NCBI RefSeq assembly: GCF_027257875.1 | Contig: NZ_JAPVQY010000028.1 | Coordinates: 29,898 to 93,897, forward strand | Direction: 5' to 3' | Origin: Burkholderia sp. IMCC1007 | GTDB taxonomy: Bacteria; Pseudomonadota; Gammaproteobacteria; Burkholderiales; Burkholderiaceae | Length of the DNA: 64,000 nucleotides | Shown here: positions 39,132 to 49,186 of the stretch, in pieces | How the letters are laid out: each line of letters opens with the position of its first letter | Position numbering within the stretch: position 1 is the first letter of the stretch | Made by a program: the position numbers and the translations under genes | The notes under the pieces: model-generated | Seen by the model: only the letters and a program-made list of their open reading frames with translations | What the model was told of the DNA's origin: nothing | The model's database searches: none

Positions 39132-39389
39132 TCAGCCGCCCGTCACCGGCGGAAAGAATGCGACCTCGCAGCCGTCGGTGACGCGCGTGTCGGGGCCGGT
39201 CATCTCGTGGTTGCACGCCATGCGCAACGCGCGCCCTTCGGCGAGCGTCTCGGCCCACGCGCCGCCGCGCAGGCGCAGCCATGCGCGCACGTCGCCGACG
39301 GTCGTCACGCCGTCCGGCACGTCGGCCTGTTCGTCGGACACGCCCAGCGCCTCGCGCACGCTTGCAAAGAATTTCAGTTGAATCTTCAT
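39132..39389 (-). CDS. moaD: Molybdopterin synthase sulfur-carrier subunit MoaD
   Basis: An 85-residue ubiquitin-fold protein (MKIQLKFFASVREALGV) ending in the required Gly-Gly (PPVTGG) that is adenylated and thiocarboxylated. Between moeA and moaE. Confidence 0.96.
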   Translation of the reverse strand: MKIQLKFFASVREALGVSDEQADVPDGVTTVGDVRAWLRLRGGAWAETLAEGRALRMACNHEMTGPDTRVTDGCEVAFFPPVTGG

Positions 39390-39408
39390 GGATCGGGAAG
39401 CCGTCGCG

Positions 39409-40656
39409 TTACGACAGCAGTTCGGAAAACGGAATGAAACGCACGGTCTCGCCGGCGCTGATCGCGTGCTGCGGCGGATTGTCGATCAGGCCGTCGCCCC
39501 AGACGGTCGACGTCAGCACCGCCGAGCTCTGGTTCGGGAACAGATCGAGGCCGCCGGCCGCATTGACGCGCGCGCGCAGGAATTCGTTGCGGCGATCGCC
39601 CTTGCTCTGCGAGAAGTCCGCGCGCAACGACAGCGCGCGCGGCGCGACGTCGCGCACGCCGGACAGGCGCAGCAGGAACGGCCGCACGAACAGCAGGAAC
39701 GTGACGAAGCTCGACACGGGATTGCCCGGCAGCCCGATGAAATGCGCATCGGCACGCGCGTCGCCGCGGCGCACCGCGCCGAACGCGAGCGGCTTGCCGG
39801 GCTTCATCGCGATCTGCCACAGCGCGAGCCGCCCTTCGGCCTCGACGGCCGGCTTCACGTGATCCTCGTCGCCGACCGATACGCCGCCGCTCGTCAGGAT
39901 CACGTCGTGATCGCGCGCGGCCTCGCGCAGCGTGTCGCGGGTCGCCGCGAGCGAGTCGGGCACGATCCCGTAGTCGGTCACGTGGCAGCCGAGCCGCTCC
40001 AGCAGCCCGCGCAGCGTGAAGCGGTTCGAGTTGTAGATCGCACCGGGCTTCAGCGGCTCGCCGGGCATCGTCAGTTCGTCGCCGGTGAAGAACACCGCGA
40101 CACGAATCCGCCGCGCGACCGGCAACTGCGCGCAGCCGACCGACGCCGCGAGGCCGAGCGCCTGCGGCGTGAGACGCGTGCCGGCCGGCAGGATCACCGA
40201 ACCCTGGCGGATGTCCGCGCCCTGCGCGGTGATCCATTCACCGGCCTTCGGCGTGTGCAGGATCTCGACCGCGTCGCCGTCGGCCGATGCCTGCTCCTGC
40301 ATCACGACGGCGTCGGCGCCGGGTGGCACGGTTGCGCCGGTGAAGATCCGCGCGGCCGTGCCCGCGGCGAGCGGCGCGGCCGGATGGCCGGCCGGAATCC
40401 GCTGCGACACGGGCAGGCGGCGGTCGCCGTGCAGCAGATCGGCAACGCGCACCGCATAGCCGTCCATCGCGCTCGTATGCATCGGCGGCACGTCGAGCGG
40501 CGAGGTCACGTCGGCCGCGAGCACGCGGCCGAGCGCATCGAGCGTCGCGACGGTTTCGGCGCCGGCCAGCGGTTTCGCGGCATCGAGCAGTGCGGCGAGC
40601 GCTTCGGCGGTCGACAGCATCGGCGCGCGCGGCGCCACGGAATTCGGGTTCGACAT
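39409..40656 (-). CDS. moeA: Molybdopterin molybdenumtransferase MoeA
   Basis: Inserts molybdenum into adenylated molybdopterin. It is 415 residues. N-terminal VTSPLDVPPMHTSAMDGYAV block (about residues 50-70), the central IFTGATVPPGADAVVMQE, and the MPT-binding TSGGVSVGDEDHV. First gene of the moeA-moaD-moaE transcript, with no other cofactor genes nearby. Confidence 0.96.
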   Translation of the reverse strand: MSNPNSVAPRAPMLSTAEALAALLDAAKPLAGAETVATLDALGRVLAADVTSPLDVPPMHTSAMDGYAVRVADLLHGDRRLPVSQRIPAGHPAAPLAAGTAARIFTGATVPPGADAVVMQEQASADGDAVEILHTPKAGEWITAQGADIRQGSVILPAGTRLTPQALGLAASVGCAQLPVARRIRVAVFFTGDELTMPGEPLKPGAIYNSNRFTLRGLLERLGCHVTDYGIVPDSLAATRDTLREAARDHDVILTSGGVSVGDEDHVKPAVEAEGRLALWQIAMKPGKPLAFGAVRRGDARADAHFIGLPGNPVSSFVTFLLFVRPFLLRLSGVRDVAPRALSLRADFSQSKGDRRNEFLRARVNAAGGLDLFPNQSSAVLTSTVWGDGLIDNPPQHAISAGETVRFIPFSELLS

Positions 40657-40844
40657 CGATGGAATCGGGGATCGGTGGAATCAATACGTCATTGTAGCGA
40701 CGCCGTCGCACGCACGCGCGATATGGCCGACATGCGAAAACTGTGATCGGCGCGAACGTGCGGGGCTGATACGTGTTTCGTGATGCCCCGGGCGGCCGCC
40801 ACGCGCACGGGCCCAGCCGATGCTTCGGCCGCCGCGGCACCAAG

Positions 40845-40893
40845 CAAAACGGCCGGAACCCCGATCCGTGCGACGAATCGGCATTCCGGCCGT
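40845..40893 (-). terminator. Terminator after thrC
   Basis: Perfect outer arms ACGGCCGGAA / TTCCGGCCGT, with additional CCGAT/ATCGG pairing inside, followed on the minus strand by TTTTGCTT. It separates thrC from moeA. Confidence 0.75.
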
Positions 40894-40927
40894 CCTGCGG
40901 GCACGCCGGGCTCACGCCCGGCGGCAC

Positions 40928-42379
40928 TCATGCGCCCGTATGGGCGGCGATGAAGTCCTTCACCTGTTGCGCGTCGGCCTTCACGACCTCGAAACGCTGC
41001 GGCAGCGCCTCGAGCCCGTCGAACGCGGCCGGCCGCTCGGCTTCGCGATCGAGCGCTTCGCGGATCGTCTCGCCGAACTTGATCGGCTGCGCCGTCTCGA
41101 GCACGACCATCGGCACGCCGGCCTCCAGATGCTCGCGCGCGACCTTCACGCCGTCGGCCGTGTGCGTGTCGATCATCGTGTCGTAGCGCGCGAACACGTC
41201 GCGGATCGTCGCGATGCGGTCGGTGTGGCTGCTGCGGCCCGACACGAAACCGAATTCGGCGACGCGCGCGAAATCGCCGCTCGCCGCGAGATCGAAGCCG
41301 CCCTTCTCCTCGACGTCGCGGAACAGTTGCATCACGCGGGCCGGATCGCGGCCGAGCAGGTCGAACACGAAGCGCTCGAAGTTCGATGCCTTCGAGATGT
41401 CCATGCTCGGGCTGCTCGTGTGATAGGTGTTCTCGGCGCTGCGCACGCGGTATGCGCCGGTGCGGAAGAACTCGTCGAGCACGTCGTTCTCGTTGGTCGC
41501 GACCACCAGCTTGGCGATCGGCAGCCCCATCATCCGCGCGATGTGGCCCGCGCAGACGTTGCCGAAGTTGCCCGACGGCACCGTGAACGACACGCGCTCG
41601 TCATTCGACTGCGTCGCCGCGAAGTAGCCCTTGAAGTAGTACACGACCTGCGCGACGACGCGCGCCCAGTTGATCGAGTTGACCGTGCCGATCTTCTGCT
41701 GCGCCTTGAACGCGTGATCGTTCGATACGGCCTTCACGATGTCCTGGCAGTCGTCGAACACGCCTTCGACCGCGAGGTTGAAGATGTTCGGATCCTGCAG
41801 GCTGAACATCTGCGCGGTCTGGAACGCGCTCATCTTCTTGTGCGGCGACAGCATGAACACGCGCACGCCGGCCTTGCCGCGCATCGCGTATTCGGCCGCG
41901 CTGCCGGTATCGCCCGACGTCGCGCCGAGGATGTTCAGCGCTTCGCCGTGCTTCGCAAGCGTGTACTCGAACAGGTTGCCGAGCAGCTGCATCGCCATGT
42001 CCTTGAACGCGAGCGTCGGGCCGTTCGACAGTTCGAGCAGCGACAGCGCCGTGCCGTGCTCGGTGCCGAGCGTTTTCAGCGGCGTGATGTCGGACGCGTT
42101 CTCGCCGTGGCGCGTGTTGCTGTACACGGCGGCCGTGTACGTGCGGCGCGTGATCGCGCGCAGGTCGTCGGCCGGCACGTCGTCGCAGAACTTCGACAGG
42201 ATCTCGAATGCGAGATCCGCGTACGACAGCGTGCGCCAGCGCGCGAGCTCGTCGGCCGACACCTTCGGATACTCGGCCGGCAGGTAGAGCCCGCCGTCCT
42301 TCGCGAGACCGCCGAGCAGGATGTCGGAGAACGTATGGCGCTCGCCGATGCCGGCGCCGCGCGTGGAGATGTAGTTCAT
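40928..42379 (-). CDS. thrC: Threonine synthase
   Basis: PLP enzyme converting O-phosphohomoserine to threonine. It is 483 residues, of the longer family. N-terminus MNYISTRGAGIGERHTFSDIL, PLP lysine in PTLAFKDMAMQLLGNL near residue 120, and GATSGDTGSAAEYAMRGK. Starts 14 bp after hom. Confidence 0.97.
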   Translation of the reverse strand: MNYISTRGAGIGERHTFSDILLGGLAKDGGLYLPAEYPKVSADELARWRTLSYADLAFEILSKFCDDVPADDLRAITRRTYTAAVYSNTRHGENASDITPLKTLGTEHGTALSLLELSNGPTLAFKDMAMQLLGNLFEYTLAKHGEALNILGATSGDTGSAAEYAMRGKAGVRVFMLSPHKKMSAFQTAQMFSLQDPNIFNLAVEGVFDDCQDIVKAVSNDHAFKAQQKIGTVNSINWARVVAQVVYYFKGYFAATQSNDERVSFTVPSGNFGNVCAGHIARMMGLPIAKLVVATNENDVLDEFFRTGAYRVRSAENTYHTSSPSMDISKASNFERFVFDLLGRDPARVMQLFRDVEEKGGFDLAASGDFARVAEFGFVSGRSSHTDRIATIRDVFARYDTMIDTHTADGVKVAREHLEAGVPMVVLETAQPIKFGETIREALDREAERPAAFDGLEALPQRFEVVKADAQQVKDFIAAHTGA

Positions 42380-42393
42380 GTCGTTCCTGGTCC

Positions 42394-43722
42394 TCAGTTC
42401 AGCGCTTCCATGCGCAGCTTCGTCACCTTCGAGACCACCGTCGCGAGGCTTTCGATCTGCGCGATCGCCGCATTGACGTTCTTCTCGACCGTCTCGTGCG
42501 TGATCAGGATGATGTCGGTCTCGCCGTTCGCGCCGTCGACCTGCTCCGATTCCTTCTGCAGCAGCGCGTCGATCGAGATGCCCGATTCGGCGAGGATGCG
42601 CGTGATCGCGGCGAGCACGCCCGTCTGGTCGGCCACGCGCAGGCGCAGGTAGTAGCCGCTCGTCACTTCGTCGATCGGCAGGATCGGCGTGTTCGACAGG
42701 CTGTCCGGCTGGAACGCGAGGTGCGGCACGCGATGCTCGGGGTCGGCCGTGTGCAGGCGCGTGACGTCGACGAGATCCGCGACGACCGCCGACGCGGTCG
42801 GTTCCGCGCCCGCGCCCTTGCCGTAGTACAGCGTCGTGCCGACCGCGTCGCCGTGCACGACGACCGCGTTCATCGCGCCTTCGACGTTCGCGAGCAGGCG
42901 CTTCTCGGGGATCAGCGTCGGGTGCACGCGCAGCTCGATGCCGTGTTCGGCGCGGCGCGCGATGCCGAGCAGCTTGATCCGGTAGCCGAGCTCCTCCGCG
43001 TAGCGGATGTCGGTGGCGTCGAGCTTGCTGATGCCTTCGACGTACGCGCGGTCGAACTGGACCGGCACGCCGAACGCGATCGCGCTCATGATCGTCGCCT
43101 TGTGCGCGGCATCGACGCCTTCGATGTCGAAGGTCGGATCGGCTTCCGCGTAGCCGAGTTCCTGCGCGGCCTTCAGCGCGGTCGCGAAGTCGAGGCCGCG
43201 GTCGCGCATTTCCGACAGGATGTAGTTCGTCGTGCCGTTGATGATGCCCGCGATGTACTGGATGCGGTTCGCGGTCAGGCCTTCGCGCAGCGCCTTGATG
43301 ATCGGGATGCCGCCGGCGACGGCCGCCTCGAACGCGACCATCACGCCCTGCTCGCGCGCGGCTTCGAAGATCTCGGTGCCGTGCACCGCGAGCAGCGCCT
43401 TGTTCGCCGTCACGACGTGCTTGCCGTTCGCGATCGCGCGCAGCACGAGCTCGCGCGCGATGCCCGTGCCGCCGATCATCTCGGCGATGATCGCGATCGA
43501 CGGATCGTCGACGACCGCGTTGAAATCGTCGGTGATCTGCGCGCCGGCAGCGTCACCGCCGAGCGCAGCCTGCGCCTTGGCCGGGTTGCGCACCGCAATG
43601 CGCGCGACCTCGATGCCGCGCCCCGCGCGTCGCTTGATTTCTTCCTGGTTGCGGCGCAGCACCGTGAAGGTGCCGCTGCCTACGGTGCCGAAGCCCAACA
43701 GGCCAACTTTGATCGGTTCCAT
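42394..43722 (-). CDS. hom: Homoserine dehydrogenase
   Basis: Reduces aspartate semialdehyde to homoserine, the branch to threonine and methionine. It is 442 residues. NAD(P)-binding GLLGFGTVGSGT at the N-terminus, central GIINGTTNYILSEM, and a C-terminal ACT domain (LRLRVADQTGVLAAITRI) for feedback by threonine. Between alaA and thrC. Confidence 0.97.
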   Translation of the reverse strand: MEPIKVGLLGFGTVGSGTFTVLRRNQEEIKRRAGRGIEVARIAVRNPAKAQAALGGDAAGAQITDDFNAVVDDPSIAIIAEMIGGTGIARELVLRAIANGKHVVTANKALLAVHGTEIFEAAREQGVMVAFEAAVAGGIPIIKALREGLTANRIQYIAGIINGTTNYILSEMRDRGLDFATALKAAQELGYAEADPTFDIEGVDAAHKATIMSAIAFGVPVQFDRAYVEGISKLDATDIRYAEELGYRIKLLGIARRAEHGIELRVHPTLIPEKRLLANVEGAMNAVVVHGDAVGTTLYYGKGAGAEPTASAVVADLVDVTRLHTADPEHRVPHLAFQPDSLSNTPILPIDEVTSGYYLRLRVADQTGVLAAITRILAESGISIDALLQKESEQVDGANGETDIILITHETVEKNVNAAIAQIESLATVVSKVTKLRMEALN

Positions 43723-43782
43723 GCTGCGTGTGATCGATGAGTGAGATTAGAGAATGGGGGAATGCCGTGTGATCCTGTCCGC

Positions 43783-45021
43783 TCAGACCGAGTGGCGCTT
43801 GCGGTAGCCGTCGAGGAAGCGCGCGATCCGGTTGATCGAATCGGTCAGGTCGTCGAGGTTCGGCAGGAACACCACGCGGAAGTGATCCGGCGCCGCCCAG
43901 TTGAAACCCGTGCCCTGCACGAGCAGCACGCGCTCCTCGAGCAACAGGTCGAGGATGAACTGCTGGTCGTTCTGGATCGGGTAGATCTTCGGATCGAGGC
44001 GCGGGAACATGTACAGCGCGGCCTGCGGCTTCACGCAGGTCACGCCGGGAATCGACGTGAGCATGTCGTACGCGAGTTCGCGCTGCTTGAAGAGGCGCCC
44101 GCTCGGCACGATCAGCTCGTTGATGCTCTGGTAGCCGCCAAGTGCCGTCTGGATCGCGAACTGCCCCGGCACGTTTGCGCACAGCCGCATCGACGACAGG
44201 ATCCCGAGCCCTTCCAGGTAATCCTTCGCGCGCCGGCGGTTGTCGCCGCCGAGGCCCGACACGGCCATCCAGCCCGCGCGATAGCCGCACGAGCGATAGC
44301 TCTTCGACAGGCTGTTGAAGGTGACCGTGATCACGTCCTCCGACAGCGAACCCAGCGCCGTGTGCTCGAGCCCGTCGTAGACGATCTTGTCGTAGACCTC
44401 GTCGGCGAACACGATCAGCCCGTGCTGGCGCGCGATCTCGAGCAGTTCGAGCAGCAATTCGTCGGAATAAAGCGCGCCGGTCGGGTTGTTCGGGTTGATC
44501 ACGACGATCGCCTTCGTGTTCGGCGTGATCTTGCTGCGGATGTCGTCGAGGTCGGGCATCCACGCGTTCTGCTCGTCGCACACGTAGTGCACGGGCGTGC
44601 CGCCGGACAGGCTCACGGCGGCCGTCCACAGCGGGTAGTCGGGCGCCGGCAGCAGCACTTCGTCGCCGTCGTTCAAGAGCGCCTGGGTGGCCATCACGAT
44701 CAGCTCGGACGCGCCGTTGCCGATGTAGATGTCGTCGAGGCCGACGCCGACGACGCCCTTTTCCTGCGTGTAGTGCATCACGGCCTTGCGCGCCGAGAAC
44801 ACGCCCTTCGAATCCGAATAGCCGGACGACGCGGGCAGGTTGCGGATCATGTCCTGGATGATTTCGTCCGGCGCGTCGAATCCGAACGGCGCGAGGTTGC
44901 CGATGTTCAGCTTGATGATGCGGTGGCCTTCTTCCTCGAGGCGCTTCGCGTGCTCGAGCACCGGGCCACGGATGTCGTAGCACACGTTGAGCAGCTTGTT
45001 CGACTTCTGAATCGGTTTCAC
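43783..45021 (-). CDS. alaA: AlaA-like pyridoxal-phosphate aminotransferase
   Basis: A 412-residue fold-type I aminotransferase very like E. coli AlaA (glutamate-pyruvate): KSNKLLNVCYDIRGPVLEHA at the start, DIYIGNGASELIV, PAPDYPLWTAAVSLSGG, and PLP lysine in NSLSKSYRSCGYRAGW. Start is a GTG (45021) with AGGAA upstream. First gene of alaA-hom-thrC. Confidence 0.92.
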   Translation of the reverse strand: MKPIQKSNKLLNVCYDIRGPVLEHAKRLEEEGHRIIKLNIGNLAPFGFDAPDEIIQDMIRNLPASSGYSDSKGVFSARKAVMHYTQEKGVVGVGLDDIYIGNGASELIVMATQALLNDGDEVLLPAPDYPLWTAAVSLSGGTPVHYVCDEQNAWMPDLDDIRSKITPNTKAIVVINPNNPTGALYSDELLLELLEIARQHGLIVFADEVYDKIVYDGLEHTALGSLSEDVITVTFNSLSKSYRSCGYRAGWMAVSGLGGDNRRRAKDYLEGLGILSSMRLCANVPGQFAIQTALGGYQSINELIVPSGRLFKQRELAYDMLTSIPGVTCVKPQAALYMFPRLDPKIYPIQNDQQFILDLLLEERVLLVQGTGFNWAAPDHFRVVFLPNLDDLTDSINRIARFLDGYRKRHSV

Positions 45022-45337
45022 GACGACACGGTTCCTGGGTTGGCCTCGCGGCCGGGGGACGGGATCAAAACTGGAGAGCGGCCGGTCTGTGCGCGCTGTC
45101 TAGACTGGGGAAAAAGCGGGCGGTCGGACGCGGCTTGTGGCGACGCTCGACGCAAGTGGCGCCCGGGGGCAACCAAAAAGTTATAATTTAGCGGATTTTG
45201 GCCGACTTTCGCAATGCACCATAGCCGCGCCGGGCCCGCGCCGTCGGGCGTCCCGCGCGCGGCGGCGCGCGAAACCGGCCGCCCGGGGCCGTGCGGCCCT
45301 TGCCAGACATTCCCCCTACGGAACGCGGAATACCGAT
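45022..45337. other. Divergent intergenic region alaA / Mth938-domain gene
   Basis: 316 bp with no convincing gene. A perfect TATAAT lies at 45182-45187 on the plus strand but no good -35 precedes it; it would give the rightward gene a leader of about 140 nt. Nothing else stands out. Confidence 0.4.
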
Positions 45338-45712
45338 TTGAAACTGCACCAGGACACGAGCGGCGCGCTCAATACCGTCACCGGCTACGGCCCCGATTAT
45401 GTCGACGTCAACCTCCAGCGCCACGAGGGCAGCGTCATCGTGCTGCCCGGCGCGCCGGTCCGAGCGTGGCCCGTGTCGTCGTTCGACGCGCTCACGCCCG
45501 AGCATTTCGCGATGCTGCTCGAGCCGGCGCCCGAGCTCGTCATCTTCGGCAGCGGCGCGCGATTGCGCTTCCCGCACCCGCGCCTCGTGGCCGCGCTCGC
45601 GGCCAAGCGGATCGGCGTCGAGACGATGGATTTCCAGGCCGCGTGCCGCACCTACAACATCCTGATGGCCGAGGGCCGCAAAGTCGCCGCCGCGCTCTTA
45701 ATTGAACGTTAA
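45338..45712 (+). CDS. Mth938-like (Xcc1710/DUF498) domain protein
   Basis: A 124-residue cytoplasmic protein of the Mth938-like fold (VTGYGPDYVDVN, LPELVIFGSGARLRFPHP-like segment, GVETMDFQAACRTYNILMAEGR). Function unknown in bacteria. The start is probably TTG at 45338 with GGAA upstream; no ATG fits the conserved N-terminus. It precedes the arn operon by 123 bp on the same strand. Confidence 0.82.
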   Translation: MKLHQDTSGALNTVTGYGPDYVDVNLQRHEGSVIVLPGAPVRAWPVSSFDALTPEHFAMLLEPAPELVIFGSGARLRFPHPRLVAALAAKRIGVETMDFQAACRTYNILMAEGRKVAAALLIER

Positions 45713-45835
45713 TCCGCGATGCGGTAAAACTCGGGCCGGCGCAGCGGTCGATCCCCCGATCGACACGCGGCAGCCCGCCCGCCCCCGGCGCGACGCGCCG
45801 GCGGCCCGTCATAACAACCAACAGGCTCAAAACCC

Positions 45836-47512
45836 ATGAACGATACGCCGTCGAGGCTACCGCTCAATCGCATCACGCTCGTCCTCCTGCTCGTCGCGCT
45901 CGCGATCGTCTGGTTCGCGCCGCTCGGGCTGCGCCACTTGATCCCCAGCGACGAAGGCCGCTACGCCGAGATGGCGCGCGAGATGTTCGTCACCGGCGAC
46001 TGGATCACGCCGCGCTACAACGGCTACAAGTACTTCGAGAAGCCGCCGCTGCAGACCTGGCTGAATGCGCTGACGTTCGCGTGGTTCGGCATCGGCGAAT
46101 GGCAGGCGCGGCTCTACACCGGGCTCGCCAGCTTCGCCGGCGTGCTGCTGGTCGGCTTCACGGGCGCGCGCCTGTTCAACCCGCTGTCCGGCTTCCTCGC
46201 GGCCGTCGTGCTCGCGTGCTCGCCGTACTGGAACCTGATGGGCCACTTCAACGCGCTCGACATGGGGCTCGCGTTCTGGATGGCGCTGTCGCTCTGCTCG
46301 CTGCTGCTCGCGCAGCGGCCCGGCCTGCGCGCGGGCGCCGTGCGCGGCTGGATGTGGGCGTGCTGGGCCGCGATGGCGTTCGCGGTGCTGTCGAAGGGCC
46401 TCGTCGGCCTGATCCTGCCCGGCGCCGTGCTGGTGCTCTACACGCTGATCGCACGCGACTGGGCGCTGTGGAAGCGCCTGTACCTGGTGAGCGGCGTCGT
46501 GATCTTCTTCGCGATCGTCACGCCGTGGTTCGTGCTCGTCCAGCAGCGCAACCCCGAATTCTTCAACTTCTTCTTCATCGTCCAGCAGTTCCGCCGCTAC
46601 CTGACCCCGGAACAGAACCGGCCGGGCCCGTTCTACTACTTCGTGCCGGTGCTGCTGGTCGGCTTCCTGCCGTGGCTGTCGGTCGCGTGGCAGAGCCTGC
46701 GCCATGCGCTGCGCATGCCGCGCCAGCCCAACGGCTTCGCGCCGATGCTCGTGCTGCTGATCTGGAGCGCCTTCATCTTCCTGTTCTTCAGCGCGTCGCA
46801 TTCGAAGCTGATCTCGTACGTGCTGCCGGTCGCGCCGGCGCTCGCGCTGATCATCGGTGCGTACCTGCCGCTGATGAGCGCCGACCGGTTCCGCCGTCAC
46901 CTGCTCGGCTACCTCGTGTTCCTCGTCGTGGCGGCGTTCGGGATCATCTTCCTTGCGTACCAGGGCGACGCCCGCACGCCGAACGCGCTGTATCGCGCGT
47001 TCCAGCTGTGGCTGTACGCGGGCCTCGCGGTCGCGGCCGTCCTGACGCTCGCCGCCGCGTGGCTGAACCGCCGCACCGGCGTCGCCGCCGCGATCGCCGC
47101 GTTCGGCGCCGCATGGCTCGCGTTCGGCACGATCGGCGGCACCGGCCACGACGAGTTCGGCCGCTACAGCTCGGGCGCGCTGCTCGCGCCGGCCGTGCGC
47201 GCGGAGCTCGCGAAACTTCCGGCCGACACGCCGTTCTACTCGATCGACATGCTCGATCACACGTTCCCGTTCTATGCCGGCCACACCACGATCATGGTCC
47301 ACCGCCAGGACGAGCTCGCCTTCGGGATCTCGGTCGAGCCGAACAAGTGGATCCCGACCGTCGACGAATGGATCACGCGCTGGAACCAGGAAACCCATGC
47401 GCTCGCGATCATGTCGCCCAGCGAATACGACACGCTGGTCAAGCAAGGCCTGCCGATGCGCGTGATCGCGCGCGACAACCGCCGCGTGATCGTCGAAAAA
47501 CCGCAATCGTAA
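45836..47512 (+). CDS. arnT: ArnT, lipid A aminoarabinose transferase
   Basis: Inner-membrane GT-C enzyme moving L-Ara4N from undecaprenyl phosphate to lipid A (and in Burkholderia also inner-core Ko). It is 558 residues with about 12-13 membrane helices. The first periplasmic loop has SDEGRYAEMAREMFVTGDWI with the catalytic acidic residues and PRYNGYKYFEKPPLQTWL. First gene of the arn operon. Ara4N modification is essential in B. cenocepacia and underlies polymyxin resistance (family knowledge). Confidence 0.94.
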   Translation: MNDTPSRLPLNRITLVLLLVALAIVWFAPLGLRHLIPSDEGRYAEMAREMFVTGDWITPRYNGYKYFEKPPLQTWLNALTFAWFGIGEWQARLYTGLASFAGVLLVGFTGARLFNPLSGFLAAVVLACSPYWNLMGHFNALDMGLAFWMALSLCSLLLAQRPGLRAGAVRGWMWACWAAMAFAVLSKGLVGLILPGAVLVLYTLIARDWALWKRLYLVSGVVIFFAIVTPWFVLVQQRNPEFFNFFFIVQQFRRYLTPEQNRPGPFYYFVPVLLVGFLPWLSVAWQSLRHALRMPRQPNGFAPMLVLLIWSAFIFLFFSASHSKLISYVLPVAPALALIIGAYLPLMSADRFRRHLLGYLVFLVVAAFGIIFLAYQGDARTPNALYRAFQLWLYAGLAVAAVLTLAAAWLNRRTGVAAAIAAFGAAWLAFGTIGGTGHDEFGRYSSGALLAPAVRAELAKLPADTPFYSIDMLDHTFPFYAGHTTIMVHRQDELAFGISVEPNKWIPTVDEWITRWNQETHALAIMSPSEYDTLVKQGLPMRVIARDNRRVIVEKPQS

Positions 47513-47525
47513 GGATCCGTACTGC

Positions 47526-47897
47526 ATGAATCCCGTTTCGCTCGTCTGTATCGTCACCGGCGTGATGCTGAACGCCTGTGCGCAACTTCTGCTGAAAGCC
47601 GGCGTCAACGCTGTCGGGCACTTCGAATTCACGCCGTCGAACATCGTCCCGGTCGGGCTGAAGATCGCGACCCAGTTGCCGATCATCGGCGGCCTGAGCT
47701 GCTACGTGCTGAGCGTCGTCGTCTGGATTGTCGGGCTGTCGCGCGTCGACGTGTCGATCGCGTACCCGATGCTGTCGCTCGGCTACGTGGTCAACGCGTT
47801 CGCGGCGTGGTACCTGTTCGGCGAGGTGTTGTCGATGCAGAAACTCGTCGGCATCGGCATCATCCTGGTCGGCGTGGTCGTGCTCGCACGCAGTTGA
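47526..47897 (+). CDS. SMR-family ArnE/ArnF-like undecaprenyl-phosphate-Ara4N flippase subunit
   Basis: A 123-residue four-helix EmrE-like protein (VTGVMLNACAQLLLKAGVN; SIAYPMLSLGYVVNAFAAWYLFGEVLS). In E. coli ArnE and ArnF form a heterodimer that flips the lipid-linked sugar; here only one such gene is present in the operon, so it may act as a homodimer. Lies 13 bp after arnT. Confidence 0.87.
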   Translation: MNPVSLVCIVTGVMLNACAQLLLKAGVNAVGHFEFTPSNIVPVGLKIATQLPIIGGLSCYVLSVVVWIVGLSRVDVSIAYPMLSLGYVVNAFAAWYLFGEVLSMQKLVGIGIILVGVVVLARS

Positions 47898-48028
47898 GCG
47901 GCCGCCGCGCGCGTTAAGCGTTCGCCTACAAAAAATCACGGTACGAATCGGCCAACCGGTGTTTAATGCCGGTTTCGGGCCGGATCGCCCGACCCCTTTA
48001 TTACACGCCATTACGAGCCAAAGCGTTC

Positions 48029-49180
48029 ATGAGCCAGACTACCGCTCCGTTTCTGCCGTTCACCCGCCCCGAAATCGATGAGGAAACCATCCAGGGCGTC
48101 GTCGACGTGCTGCGCTCGGGCTGGATCACCACCGGCCCGCAGTGCCAGAAATTCGAAGCCGCGCTGTCCGAGTACTGCGGCGGCCGGCCCGTCCGCGCGT
48201 TCAATTCGGGCACCTGCACGCTCGAGATCGGGCTGCGCATCGCGGGCGTCGGCGCCGGCGACGAGGTGATCACGACGCCGGCATCGTGGGTCTCGACCAG
48301 CAACGTGATCCTCGAGACGGGCGCGACGCCCGTGTTCGCCGACATCGACCCGATCACGCGCAACATCGATCTCGACAAGCTCGAGCAGGCGATCACGCCG
48401 CGCACGAAGGCGATCATCCCCGTGTATCTGGCCGGCCTGCCGGTCGACCTGGACCGGCTGTACGCGATCGCCCGCGCGCGCAACCTGCGCGTGATCGAGG
48501 ACGCCGCGCAGGCGCTCGGCTCGACGTGGAACGGCAAGCGCATCGGCGCGATCGGCGACATCGTGTCGTTCAGCTTCCACGCGAACAAGAACCTGACGAC
48601 GATCGAGGGCGGCGCACTCGTGCTGAACAACGACGACGAGGCGACGCTCGCGCAGAAGTACCGGCTGCAGGGCATCACGCGCACCGGCTTCGACGGGATG
48701 GACTGCGACGTGCTCGGCGGCAAGTACAACCTGACCGACGTCGCCGCGCGCGTCGGCCTGGGCCAGCTGCCGCACCTCGAGCGCTTCACCGCGCAGCGCC
48801 GCGCGCTCGCGCGCGCGTATTTCGCCGCGCTCGCCGACGGCCCGGCCGTGAAGCTCGGGCTCGGCCTGCCCGTCGCCGATTTCGAGAACAGCAACTGGCA
48901 CATGTTCCAGGTCACGCTGCCGCTCGACCGGCTGTCGATCCCGCGCGCCGATTTCATGGCGCAGATGAAGGAACGCGGGATCGGCACGGGCGTGCACTAC
49001 CCTGCCATCCACCTGTTCACGCTGTATCGTGCACGCGGCTTTACCGAGGGCATGTTCCCTCACGCCGAACGCTACGGCGCGTCGACCGTCACGCTGCCGC
49101 TCTTCACGCAGATGACCGAGGACGACGTGCGTCGCGTAGCCGACGCCATCAACCAGATTTGCGAACAATACGGAAAATAA
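48029..49180 (+). CDS. arnB: UDP-4-amino-4-deoxy-L-arabinose aminotransferase ArnB
   Basis: PLP-dependent sugar aminotransferase (DegT/DnrJ/EryC1), 383 residues. PLP lysine in SFSFHANKNLTTIEGGALV; GWITTGPQCQKFE and PASWVSTSNVILETGA also present. A GAGC motif precedes the ATG at 48029; the 131-bp gap after the SMR gene could hold a second promoter. Confidence 0.95.
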   Translation: MSQTTAPFLPFTRPEIDEETIQGVVDVLRSGWITTGPQCQKFEAALSEYCGGRPVRAFNSGTCTLEIGLRIAGVGAGDEVITTPASWVSTSNVILETGATPVFADIDPITRNIDLDKLEQAITPRTKAIIPVYLAGLPVDLDRLYAIARARNLRVIEDAAQALGSTWNGKRIGAIGDIVSFSFHANKNLTTIEGGALVLNNDDEATLAQKYRLQGITRTGFDGMDCDVLGGKYNLTDVAARVGLGQLPHLERFTAQRRALARAYFAALADGPAVKLGLGLPVADFENSNWHMFQVTLPLDRLSIPRADFMAQMKERGIGTGVHYPAIHLFTLYRARGFTEGMFPHAERYGASTVTLPLFTQMTEDDVRRVADAINQICEQYGK

Positions 49181-49186
49181 GCGTAC

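Noticed and set aside
47954..47974. Inverted repeat AACCGG...CCGGTT between the SMR gene and arnB as a terminator
   Set aside because: Nine-base loop, six-base arms and no T run; too weak to call a terminator or an operator.
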